NCBI GenBank assembly: GCA_027627225.1
Contig: JAPFQT010000155.1
Coordinates: forward strand, 405,001-469,000
Source: Congeria kusceri
Taxonomy: Eukaryota > Mollusca > Bivalvia > Myida > Dreissenidae
Reading direction: 5' to 3'
DNA length: 64,000 nucleotides
The notes under the pieces are model-generated. The model ran no database searches and was not told the DNA's origin. It was given only the letters and a program-made list of their open reading frames with translations. This document shows, one piece after another, positions 7,837 to 16,507 of this stretch (the first letter of the stretch is position 1; each line of letters opens with the position of its first letter). The position numbers and the translations under genes were made by a program.

Positions 7837-10005
7837 ATGAATTCCGAAGATGTAGCACTAGAATTTATGCGCAAATATTTGAATGCGCCATCCCTTACGA
7901 ATTTTAGATATCTGTTAAACGTTTACCCACATTTGAAATCTTGTGATTTTGAGGATGTTGCTTTCAACATGTATAATCAACACAATGTATTGTACAATGG
8001 GTTTCTGAATTTGATGTCGTCAACGCTAGTTGACAAGAAATTGTATAACCCGATCAATAAATCATTCATAACCGATGACTGCTTCTCAAATTGGAATTTG
8101 CTAATCATGCGATCCTTCTACTATTTCAAAATGTTTTTCCCAGCTATGATTTTCTTTTTTCAAAACCCAAATTTTGACTGCTATTTAGAGAGTGCAAGAA
8201 AATTGATTTTGAATCGTTATTCGATAAATATATTTTCCAAAAGCAGAGAAGAATACGATTTGTGCGAAGGTTGGAGACTAAAAGTGAAATTTCTTCGAAG
8301 TGAATATCTTAAATCCTGTTTCTACCCATTCAATGTTATCAACAATAAACTTCTCACCGATACGCGCGATACAACAGTTAAGGCCAAAACAATTGCTGTT
8401 AACTTCGAAGATGTTGAACATATCGCAACGATCATCTACAAAAACTATGCCTTTATGATCAAGGGAAGACCGTTCATCATTTGCAAAGAAAAGACAATGA
8501 GCTTGAAATTTGCCAACCTATACAAACTTAAGTTTACAGCACCTTTGAACGCGAAAGCATTTTTGGGAACATACTCAATCGAAACCAACGTACCTTTGTA
8601 CTTCCTTTTCAGGCGCGAGAAAGATCTCAAAACGTTAGTGCAAATTCACAACGCTTATGCTTGTTCTGGTCAATGTTCAACTATTGCAGAAATTCCACTA
8701 CCCGCTGAAAAGGAAAGCGTTGCTAGCAAAACGGTGTATAACCTGGATGATTTCGTTCAACATTTGTCTGCAATATACACTAGCAAGAAGCACAATTGTA
8801 AACCGTCTTTCGAGCCTATTTGTAAACGCACATTAACACAGTATTTGGAAAAAACTGGATTCATCTCAGTGTACGATTTGAAAGACTATAAATCATTAGC
8901 ATATGTCAAAAACAGGGTAATTCATCTTACTACAATGTTCAAACGGCCTATGCTGAGAAAACCGTTTTTCGAGAAAAAAGGAAAGCCACTTGTCAAAGTA
9001 GAAAAGATGGTAAAAAACATCACGATGACACGATACAAAACAGAAACGTCGAATCTAGACAACATATCGTTCAACATAAACTATCAGGGACCTCTTAGTA
9101 CTTTACAGTTAGCGCTTGCTCGTTTTCTAAACGAAAATGGCAATTGCAAGATTTCGAACAAAATATGGGTGAGTAACGTCTGTACTACACTGGATTCGAT
9201 ACATTCTGGAATTTTAAATACGCACGACTATAGGCGCGCGTGTCTGGGCAACGATGATCGAATGTCGTATCAGATGATAAACTTCCCAGCAATAGTAACG
9301 TTATTCAATCAAGCTAATTCGGCACAATCGATAATCAACAACAGAACATCACTGAATACCTGTAGAATGTATGGCGATGAATTGAAACAGAGTTTGATAA
9401 AATGTGTCGACTTCATCAAATCAAATAGTGAAAATGATCCAGAACTTGTAGAAATGTTTTACCAAATCGAGCGAAAAAGCTGTGAACTCCTTCCAAGGAA
9501 CACGATAACACTTTTGCATCTGTTAAACCTGTTCAAAGAATCTAAAGGGTTTTCAACACAAGACATAGTTCGTCTCTTTACAAAAGATATCGTGTGTTCT
9601 AGGTTACTCATGACCTCGAATAGATCTTTTTGTGTTTCGAATTTGTACAAAAAATCATACAAATCAGATGCTGTTGAAAACATTAGCGTTAAATCTGTAA
9701 AGTACGATAGAGTACAACCACCGCTGATCATAAACAGAAAAAGATTGTATCGTCAAATCAAGAAGAAGTTCACAGACGTTGGATCATTAAGCAAAAAAAT
9801 ATTCCATCAGCGTGGACGGAATGCCAATTTGGTCGATATCATTCTCAACTCCAAAGATGAATTTTTTCTAAGTAAGAATTGTCTCGATTTGCTCAACAAA
9901 CTACATACAAAGTACAAGCATTTTCCATCAACAAAATCGGAGCTTGAAATCATTCGCGAATTCCTGTCAGAAGAAATGGCATATTACCCCGTATTATTTT
10001 TCTAA
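7837..10005 (+). CDS. Large hypothetical protein, 722 aa, upstream of the terminase
   Basis: 722 residues from the ATG at 7837; the frame extends to a TTG at 7813, which I reject. An AT-rich TATA-like stretch lies near 7791-7800. The protein is basic, with no signal peptide; short hydrophobic stretches near residues 90-115 do not look like clear membrane helices. A Cys-x3-Cys element sits near residue 280. I recognise no motif. Length, basic charge and location close to the terminase gene would fit a portal (UL6-like) or second terminase subunit (UL28-like), both around 680-790 residues in herpesviruses, but this is only a positional guess. Structure prediction would decide. Confidence 0.7.
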   Translation: MNSEDVALEFMRKYLNAPSLTNFRYLLNVYPHLKSCDFEDVAFNMYNQHNVLYNGFLNLMSSTLVDKKLYNPINKSFITDDCFSNWNLLIMRSFYYFKMFFPAMIFFFQNPNFDCYLESARKLILNRYSINIFSKSREEYDLCEGWRLKVKFLRSEYLKSCFYPFNVINNKLLTDTRDTTVKAKTIAVNFEDVEHIATIIYKNYAFMIKGRPFIICKEKTMSLKFANLYKLKFTAPLNAKAFLGTYSIETNVPLYFLFRREKDLKTLVQIHNAYACSGQCSTIAEIPLPAEKESVASKTVYNLDDFVQHLSAIYTSKKHNCKPSFEPICKRTLTQYLEKTGFISVYDLKDYKSLAYVKNRVIHLTTMFKRPMLRKPFFEKKGKPLVKVEKMVKNITMTRYKTETSNLDNISFNINYQGPLSTLQLALARFLNENGNCKISNKIWVSNVCTTLDSIHSGILNTHDYRRACLGNDDRMSYQMINFPAIVTLFNQANSAQSIINNRTSLNTCRMYGDELKQSLIKCVDFIKSNSENDPELVEMFYQIERKSCELLPRNTITLLHLLNLFKESKGFSTQDIVRLFTKDIVCSRLLMTSNRSFCVSNLYKKSYKSDAVENISVKSVKYDRVQPPLIINRKRLYRQIKKKFTDVGSLSKKIFHQRGRNANLVDIILNSKDEFFLSKNCLDLLNKLHTKYKHFPSTKSELEIIREFLSEEMAYYPVLFF

Positions 10006-10049
10006 CGCCTTAAAAGACTCATACTTAAAACATCTACCATCAGTTAACA

Positions 10050-10568
10050 ATGGCTTGTGAAGGTTGCAGCCGCGAAATCAGCGAGTTAAGCGATTCTCTT
10101 CAAGAAGAGGTGTTGCGTGGGTGTGAAGGTTGCAGCCGCGAAATCAGCGAGTTAAGCGATTCTCTTCAAGAAGAGGTGTTGTGTGGGTGTGAAAAATACA
10201 ATGATTGGTCAGATTACTTTCAAGATTGTATCCACGATATGTTAGAAACGGTTGTACAAAACTACTACACGCTCGTTAACAAGGGCGAAGACACATCTTT
10301 GCAGTGTAGTTTGATCAATGCGTATTCACGGAATTACACCTATATCACAAAAAAACAGCCAACTATCGAAAAACTGTGTGCATGCTTTGGAATGTTAAAC
10401 AACACTTTGTATCACAAAAAGGAGTATAGTTTCGAACTGAAGAAATTGTTCGGATGTGTAATGCATGGCGTGTTTCCCAATCACTATAGACGATACGCTC
10501 ATCTCGAGAACCGACTGGACAATTGCGCTGAAGAGCTGTTGCAGCGAGTGTTAGAAAAATTTGTATAA
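10050..10568 (+). CDS. Small acidic protein with a 22-residue tandem duplication
   Basis: 172 residues from the ATG at 10050. Residues 3-24 and 25-46 are the same 22-residue unit (Cys-Glu-Gly-Cys start, Leu-Gln-Glu-Glu end), differing in one residue, followed by the Cys-Glu that would open a third copy. The unit is Cys-rich and amphipathic. The remaining 125 residues look helical and soluble, and no family is recognised. It sits between the 722-residue protein and the terminase, all co-directional with 35-45 base gaps, so it could belong to the packaging or assembly group. Function unknown. Confidence 0.7.
   Translation: MACEGCSREISELSDSLQEEVLRGCEGCSREISELSDSLQEEVLCGCEKYNDWSDYFQDCIHDMLETVVQNYYTLVNKGEDTSLQCSLINAYSRNYTYITKKQPTIEKLCACFGMLNNTLYHKKEYSFELKKLFGCVMHGVFPNHYRRYAHLENRLDNCAEELLQRVLEKFV
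10056..10187 (+). repeat. 66-base in-frame tandem duplication, two copies
   Basis: Copies at 10056-10121 and 10122-10187 are identical except for one C-to-T change near the end of the second copy. The length is a multiple of three, so the frame is kept and 22 residues are added. Near-perfect identity points to a recent event, and copy number may vary between isolates. Confidence 0.95.
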
Positions 10569-10604
10569 GAACATTACTGCGTTTGTTTTTATGTTTGATT
10601 AGTC

Positions 10605-12713
10605 ATGTATATTGTTGACTACAATAACCGAATAATAAATGTACCATTGTACGAATGGGCTTGTTCTTGTAACTCAACCTTAGATACGTCTATGAATACT
10701 ATACTGTGGAGTACATTGCCGTTTTATTCCAACATTGTTGGTGATTTGATATATCGAGAAGAAAGCTTCCTTTGGCAGACTTTGTTCTTAAAGAAGGCAA
10801 GCGATTTTCTCAAACCAGTAAACTATTTCAATAACATTCAGCAAAAACGCCAACCATCTCCTCTTGTCCGCGAGTCAAGCAATGCTCATTCCGTAAAAGA
10901 AACAATGTCGATCATACTACAGCATAAACCAAACTATCTCGACTTTATGTTCGTGTATCATAGAATAGCTAAGGAGGAGGACATATATTACGAGATGTTC
11001 CAAAAGTCCTTCTTTTATGAAATGTTTTTCCATTTGCTCAAGAAGGAACCCATAATCAACAATGCAGTTATGTTAGCTGTTTGTGAGAAATATATGGGTC
11101 TAGACGTAAACGAATCGTTTCTAGAAGACGTGAAGGAGTTCTATTCTCATAAATACGCTTACCAAATTATACCTCGAAGACACGGAAAAACATTTATGAC
11201 TGGGTCTGCCTTTGTAGCACTGTTGTTCACTTTTCTAACGTGTGGTATGCGATTGGGCTACTATTCGCACACAAAGGACTTGGCACAAACTGTCAAAAAC
11301 TATGTTATCACAAAATGCAAGGAATGGAGCGAGAAATTAACGCATTCGCGATACAATATCATGACTCCAACAGACTCGGTCGTTGTCAAAATCATCAGCG
11401 ATCAACACGGGACAATTTTTACGAATGCCAATAAAGATGATGACTTTAATTGCTTGGCCAAGTTCAAAAGTGCACGAAACGATAACGCTCTGAGAGGCGA
11501 TGATCTTCACATTTTAATTGTGGATGAAGCGTTTTCAATCAACAAATGTCGATTTGGTACCATCTTAGCTCATGGTCAAAAAGCTGATAACAAGATCATA
11601 TTTTTAACATCACCCGTGAATCATAAAGTGGACGAAATGTGTGAAATCACAAGCAATTTGAAAAGTAGAAAAGACATAAATCTGTATCATGTCTACTATT
11701 TCTGTAACAATGAGGAACACTTAAAGTACGCTTCAAAATACCCAGCATGTCCAAATCTGATTTTCTATAAACCAGACCATATAAACATAAACGAAACAAA
11801 TAGGTTTCTGTCAAACTTGTTGGCGCATTCGACGTCAAGCTTTGAGGATGAACTGGGTATCGTGCCGGCATCGTATACCAAAAATAAGAATGGTGGTGGA
11901 AAACTCTGTCCATTTTCAGACAGGCTATTATCGTACATGAAATACAACGTTAACATAATCGACGATTCGACCTGTGTGAGCAACGTGTTTATTTACATGG
12001 ATCCAAATTATTGCGATTCGCTCAGCAGCGGAATAGGTATTGTCGCTAGTGGTTTAACACAAGATGAAACGTTGTGTGTATTGTATTTAGACCACAAGTT
12101 TATCGAATCTGAGGAATTGGGCAAAGCGAATGAAATCATGATTAAAATGATTTTGCACTGTGTATATCATTTAGAAAAAGTGTCAATTTCATCTTCTAAA
12201 AAACGATACATCACTGGAGAGCAAAAGCCTTCGAAGAGAAAATACTTCATTGCTGTGGAAAACAACGCTCAAAGAAACAATTGTGTGAATATATACGATA
12301 AGGTAAAAGAGTGTTTGAGATGTACCGATATTGAAGCTTATTTGTACTATTCCGCAGTTGAGAATCGCATCACTAAAGAGCTCCATAAACAAGCTGGCTA
12401 TAGTTTACTAAACAAATTGTCCATATTTACACAGACTATAGAATATATGAACGAACATCTTATTTGGTTTTCGAGTTTATTGACCTCATATTATTTGAAC
12501 AAACAAGGCATAAACGAAATCGAATATTTGTATCAGAATATGATGCAGTTCAAGTTCAGCCCAGTCGATAGGAAATTCAGTGGAAAAGGCACACATTCAA
12601 CGGACGACGTTCCAGACAGTTTGATAGGAAGCGGATATTTCTCCTTATCTCACCACTGGGCTGTCATGAAATCAAATTGGATTGCACTTGCTTGTTGGGT
12701 AAAAGTCAAATAA
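10605..12713 (+). CDS. DNA packaging terminase large subunit (ATPase/nuclease)
   Basis: 702 residues. This is the motor that pumps genome concatemers into procapsids and cuts them. The ATPase has a Walker A block at about residues 188-196 (Pro-Arg-Arg-His-Gly-Lys-Thr, the herpesvirus form) and a Walker B block at about 302-309 (hydrophobic strand then Val-Asp-Glu-Ala). The C-terminal RNase H-like nuclease shows its acidic residues: Met-Asp-Pro-Asn near 464, Ala-Val-Glu-Asn near 547 and an Asp-Asp...Asp block near 664. It corresponds to HSV UL15, which is spliced; here the gene is a single unbroken frame. Length fits the family (about 670-740). The AATAAA signal overlaps its stop codon. Confidence 0.95.
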   Translation: MYIVDYNNRIINVPLYEWACSCNSTLDTSMNTILWSTLPFYSNIVGDLIYREESFLWQTLFLKKASDFLKPVNYFNNIQQKRQPSPLVRESSNAHSVKETMSIILQHKPNYLDFMFVYHRIAKEEDIYYEMFQKSFFYEMFFHLLKKEPIINNAVMLAVCEKYMGLDVNESFLEDVKEFYSHKYAYQIIPRRHGKTFMTGSAFVALLFTFLTCGMRLGYYSHTKDLAQTVKNYVITKCKEWSEKLTHSRYNIMTPTDSVVVKIISDQHGTIFTNANKDDDFNCLAKFKSARNDNALRGDDLHILIVDEAFSINKCRFGTILAHGQKADNKIIFLTSPVNHKVDEMCEITSNLKSRKDINLYHVYYFCNNEEHLKYASKYPACPNLIFYKPDHININETNRFLSNLLAHSTSSFEDELGIVPASYTKNKNGGGKLCPFSDRLLSYMKYNVNIIDDSTCVSNVFIYMDPNYCDSLSSGIGIVASGLTQDETLCVLYLDHKFIESEELGKANEIMIKMILHCVYHLEKVSISSSKKRYITGEQKPSKRKYFIAVENNAQRNNCVNIYDKVKECLRCTDIEAYLYYSAVENRITKELHKQAGYSLLNKLSIFTQTIEYMNEHLIWFSSLLTSYYLNKQGINEIEYLYQNMMQFKFSPVDRKFSGKGTHSTDDVPDSLIGSGYFSLSHHWAVMKSNWIALACWVKVK

Positions 12714-12714
12714 A
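12709..12714 (+). terminator. AATAAA polyadenylation signal overlapping the terminase stop
   Basis: AATAAA at 12709-12714 contains the TAA stop (12711-12713) of the terminase gene, leaving about 50 bases before the next ATG for cleavage and polyadenylation. Confidence 0.6.
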
Positions 12715-12763
12715 TATATGCATATAACATGTTGGATATTGTTTTGTTTCACACATACAAGTT

Positions 12764-13951
12764 ATGGCAAACAATATTGATATGTTCGATGATTACAACG
12801 ACGAAAACGCTGCACCTTGCGACGAATTTGATTTGTTGAGCAATGTTCAGTTGTTTGTGAAGGCAATTGAGAATCAAGATCGTATTATGCTCCAACAATG
12901 TCTAACCCATTTCAGTCAAGGCACTATAGAAAACAAATTTCGATTTGTCAACTCTATAGGTATTGATCAGGATAACGGTGCTCACCAACGACTTGTGCTA
13001 GAAATCTTGGATATTTTGACATGGGCACCAACAAGTCAAATATCGAAAATCAAAATCAATCCGCAGTTGAGTGAAACACATCGAGATTTGGAGGAATATC
13101 AAAATGAGATTCTTAGCTTTCGGTCAGATATGGTGCCGATACATAGCAGTTACGATGCACCACACGTTGTTCTTTCGTTCAGTGCTAACGAGAAAACATA
13201 CTTTGCAAAATATTTCAATGGTTCGAGGTGGTGTAAACTTCAAATGCATGAGCATGTGCTATCCAGTCTACCAGATCTGAACGAACATCAGTTTGCGATT
13301 GTTGGTAACGAACTTTGGTACATCAGTGATAACTTTTTGTACAATCTGGATTTGTTTGCCGAACGACCGATAATATACTATATTTTGCCCCAACCGATTC
13401 CGAGAGATACACAGCTATGCAAAAGTGGTGACACCTTGATCATTCTGTCGAGAGAAAAGAAAATCGCAGAAGTAATTCCAAAAGCATCAGTTAATCAGCC
13501 TTTTGAAGTTACTGAATGGTACGAATTGCGACGAAACGAGTATGATATTCAGTTGTCAAATGAAGATTTCACCACGTTCAAAATACAACTGAGATATTTG
13601 CGAAACTGTGTAAATGTGTGCTTTTGTGACAAACGTGACAGTTTGTACCACATGGACAACAATACTGTTGGTGAATACTCTATTATTCAAAATGCGTGCT
13701 TGTATCGAAAGAGTTATGTTGACTCTTCGCATGTGAAATATGACATTCCGAAAGATAATCGCGACAATTGCTTGTACGTACTGATTGACAAAGCAACTCT
13801 GGAACAATTCCTGAACCAGTTCAATTCATCTTCTAGTAGATACAAACGCAAACACAACAACGATGTCGGTGAAGAGAGAAAGAAACGCTCTCGTCAAACC
13901 GATATTGTTGATCAAATGAATGCACTTGTCGATCGTATGGAAATGAAATAA
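12764..13951 (+). CDS. Kelch-like propeller protein, short member of the pseudo-OTU/kelch family
   Basis: 395 residues from the ATG at 12764. An acidic N-terminus leads into a helical region (about 25-110). Residues about 125-345 resemble the C-terminal propeller of the protein at 39549-41423: a block of His-Val-Val-Leu, then Phe-Ala-Lys-Tyr-Phe-Asn-Gly-x2-Trp-Cys, then Leu-Pro, then a Leu-Trp-Tyr-Ile strand, recurring in the same order. The end of the fold has the shared Val-Leu-Ile-Asp-Lys-x3-Leu signature. A Lys/Arg-rich segment after it could be a nuclear signal. Unlike its relatives it has no OTU-like domain, so it may be a truncated paralogue or bind the same partner without the N-terminal module. 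Function inferred only. Confidence 0.7.
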   Translation: MANNIDMFDDYNDENAAPCDEFDLLSNVQLFVKAIENQDRIMLQQCLTHFSQGTIENKFRFVNSIGIDQDNGAHQRLVLEILDILTWAPTSQISKIKINPQLSETHRDLEEYQNEILSFRSDMVPIHSSYDAPHVVLSFSANEKTYFAKYFNGSRWCKLQMHEHVLSSLPDLNEHQFAIVGNELWYISDNFLYNLDLFAERPIIYYILPQPIPRDTQLCKSGDTLIILSREKKIAEVIPKASVNQPFEVTEWYELRRNEYDIQLSNEDFTTFKIQLRYLRNCVNVCFCDKRDSLYHMDNNTVGEYSIIQNACLYRKSYVDSSHVKYDIPKDNRDNCLYVLIDKATLEQFLNQFNSSSSRYKRKHNNDVGEERKKRSRQTDIVDQMNALVDRMEMK

Positions 13952-13985
13952 ACCAACATATTCTCAAATAACTGTGTTTTTTGTT

Positions 13986-13992
13986 TATATAA
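13986..13992 (+). promoter_or_regulatory. TATA box for the gene at 14025
   Basis: TATATAA at 13986-13992 lies 33-39 bases upstream of the ATG at 14025. It supports that start over the in-frame GTG at 13974, which would lie upstream of the TATA box. Confidence 0.55.
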
Positions 13993-14024
13993 CGTTTGAG
14001 TCTTGTTGTGTTTTACCAACAGCT

Positions 14025-16454
14025 ATGACTAACATAGATTTCACTCCGCTTTTGAACAAAAAAGAAAATGTCGAACAAAGCGAAGATGAACGAATATTGC
14101 TCAAACAGCTCAATGATCCATCTGTCAGAGTAAACCTTATTAAGCATCGAGATCAATACTGTTCGTTTTCAAGTGTAGCGAACTATGAACGGCAAATAAA
14201 TCATATACTGACAAAATATGCTAATACCAAAAACGATTTTGATAGCATTAGGGATGTTCGTTTAGTATCACCAACCAAGAAAACCCTCGCTATTCACAAA
14301 ATGCTTCACAATCAGGTTTTTATTCAAGAATTGGGAGCTCCACTTCAATGGTCTGGTTTCAATCTCGAGTATAACGAACGACTTCAGTATATAGACATAG
14401 CGTCATTTCTTCGATATCTTTGGTATGATCAATTGCTAAACTACTCCGGTACTGGACCAGCATTTTGCAAATTGAAGCTGGAAAAGTATGTTAAGGGTGT
14501 CATGACAAATATCAGTTGTACACACACGCGTATTGATGATGATCTAGTCACTAGTATAACAAAATTTGTGCAGTCAAAATATATTAGTGACTTAAACGCG
14601 ACTGTTTCTAGGTACTTGAATGCGTTTTTACTACAGCATGCTCTAAACGAAAAGTTTAGGTTGTATTTAGAATGGTGCATGATTCTAGGCCTTATACCTT
14701 ATAGGAAATGTGAGAAAGGTAAAGCGATCATCAAACTCGAAAAATTCAGCGATTTGCCAAAGATTGATTTACAACATTTATTTTCGATTGCGAACGATAT
14801 ACCGGCAATATCCGATGTAGCTATATTTGTGGTGAATAATACCATCGAGTGTTGGCATTTGCCAACAGAATCTCAAATTCAGTTTGTTGGTTGCAGTAAT
14901 ATAAGAGTTGAAAACAACGAAATATGTTTAGGAACGGCTGGCGAATCAATCTTTTATGCGGAACTGAAGGTACTGCATTTAGCCGAACGGCATTTCGAGT
15001 GTCAAACCTCAGAACGCTATATTCTTACTGAGATACCCAAAGACGAAACCGCAAATGCTGCAAGTAGCGAAAAAAACGACAGTCCATTGTTTTCCACATT
15101 AACAAAAGCACAGTCGGCTCTTTTTGACGAGAACAATCCACTGTCAAACTTTTCACGTCTACAAGAAAAGAACAAACATATACAGGATTACATTTCTCGA
15201 GTGTCGTATGAAATGAACGATATTCAAGAAAAGATGAATTCCTTTTTGGACGACATTTCCCCAGATGGAGCAAATACTCTCGTTGACGATATGGTTCGAC
15301 AAGGAATGGAGAACTACATGAAAAACATCAAACCCAAAATGGATGATTGGGAAAGAACTATTCGCGATCACTTGAATAAATTTCGAATGCAAGCAGTGAA
15401 ATATTTGTCAACATTACCTAAAGGTTTATACGGACTTCAAGAAAAGGTTTCCGAATTAAACTTTAACAACAATATAGATATCGATGATTTCATGGAAGAC
15501 ATGGCCACGTTAAATGGCTCAAAATCCGTTCCAAACATATCACATTTACGGGACCTGGAACGATCCGAAATCGATTTGAAGCAAATGCAAGATAAAGTCA
15601 GTCAGTATTTTGATTTGGCTATGCGATTCATGGGTTACGTGAAAGATGCTCAAAAAGTAATTTCGAAGTTGCGAGTCGACGACAGTGTTAAAGATTTACA
15701 AGTAAAAACGTTAACTGAACAGAAGAAGGAAATCGTTAAACTAGCTAAAAAATTTCGCGAAGTATCAAACAGACGAGTAAATGCATATGCCGATCAATTG
15801 AAGGACGTAAAGAAACAACTCGAACAATACGTACAGTTTCAAAGTCAAACGGCCGCTAAAACTAAACAACATTTTATAACCTTGCGAGACACTCTTCTCA
15901 CTCAGTCTGGAGAATGGGTTAATAAATATCAATCAAAACAGGACAAACAACTGAAAATGCTAAAAGAAGGTTTTTCAAAGCAACGCGATTCGACATTCAA
16001 CGAGTTGCAGACGCCTCTTGAACGAAATATTGAATACATAAAAGTCGACGGTACAGTTCGTGGAAGTAAGCTCGATTCAAAGGTCGACGATAACACTCTT
16101 ACGATGTATCGAGAAAATCTTCGAAATGCATGGAAATCCGTTTTGAACGGTTTTGTGTGCATAGAGAAATCTGTCACAAACAATGGCGTTCAGTTGTACA
16201 ACATCAACGAAGAAATGATGTTGCAAAAATACGTTCTTCCATTTTTCACTGTCATATACGATCAAGATTTCTATATATCATGCAAAGGTTTGGAAGAATG
16301 TAGTCGGATATATGGTATTGATATTGCAATCGAACTGATTGTAAGACGCCTTCTCAAAACAAAATTCGAAGTTAAAACTACAACTGTTATTCAGCAAAGT
16401 GATTCTACGCCGTTATGCAACGATCACACTGGTGTACTTTTGGATGCTCGTTGA
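14025..16454 (+). CDS. Large coiled-coil protein, 809 aa (tegument-like)
   Basis: 809 residues from the ATG at 14025. The first 330 residues are a globular, mixed region. Residues about 370-680 are highly charged and heptad-like, giving several coiled-coil segments, followed by a compact C-terminal domain of about 110 residues. There is no signal peptide, membrane segment or catalytic motif. Together with the still longer coiled-coil protein immediately downstream (53-base gap, same strand), it looks like a structural tegument or inner-virion pair, which herpesviruses typically encode as long coiled-coil proteins. I cannot equate it with a named tegument protein. Confidence 0.75.
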   Translation: MTNIDFTPLLNKKENVEQSEDERILLKQLNDPSVRVNLIKHRDQYCSFSSVANYERQINHILTKYANTKNDFDSIRDVRLVSPTKKTLAIHKMLHNQVFIQELGAPLQWSGFNLEYNERLQYIDIASFLRYLWYDQLLNYSGTGPAFCKLKLEKYVKGVMTNISCTHTRIDDDLVTSITKFVQSKYISDLNATVSRYLNAFLLQHALNEKFRLYLEWCMILGLIPYRKCEKGKAIIKLEKFSDLPKIDLQHLFSIANDIPAISDVAIFVVNNTIECWHLPTESQIQFVGCSNIRVENNEICLGTAGESIFYAELKVLHLAERHFECQTSERYILTEIPKDETANAASSEKNDSPLFSTLTKAQSALFDENNPLSNFSRLQEKNKHIQDYISRVSYEMNDIQEKMNSFLDDISPDGANTLVDDMVRQGMENYMKNIKPKMDDWERTIRDHLNKFRMQAVKYLSTLPKGLYGLQEKVSELNFNNNIDIDDFMEDMATLNGSKSVPNISHLRDLERSEIDLKQMQDKVSQYFDLAMRFMGYVKDAQKVISKLRVDDSVKDLQVKTLTEQKKEIVKLAKKFREVSNRRVNAYADQLKDVKKQLEQYVQFQSQTAAKTKQHFITLRDTLLTQSGEWVNKYQSKQDKQLKMLKEGFSKQRDSTFNELQTPLERNIEYIKVDGTVRGSKLDSKVDDNTLTMYRENLRNAWKSVLNGFVCIEKSVTNNGVQLYNINEEMMLQKYVLPFFTVIYDQDFYISCKGLEECSRIYGIDIAIELIVRRLLKTKFEVKTTTVIQQSDSTPLCNDHTGVLLDAR

Positions 16455-16484
16455 TGCCTTTTTTGTATTTATAAATATTTGATC

Positions 16485-16490
16485 AATAAA
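16485..16490 (+). terminator. AATAAA polyadenylation signal
   Basis: AATAAA 31 bases after the stop of the coiled-coil gene ending at 16454 and 18 bases before the next ATG. It is the only canonical signal in this gap. Confidence 0.55.
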
Positions 16491-16507
16491 CGAATTTATC
16501 TCATGAT

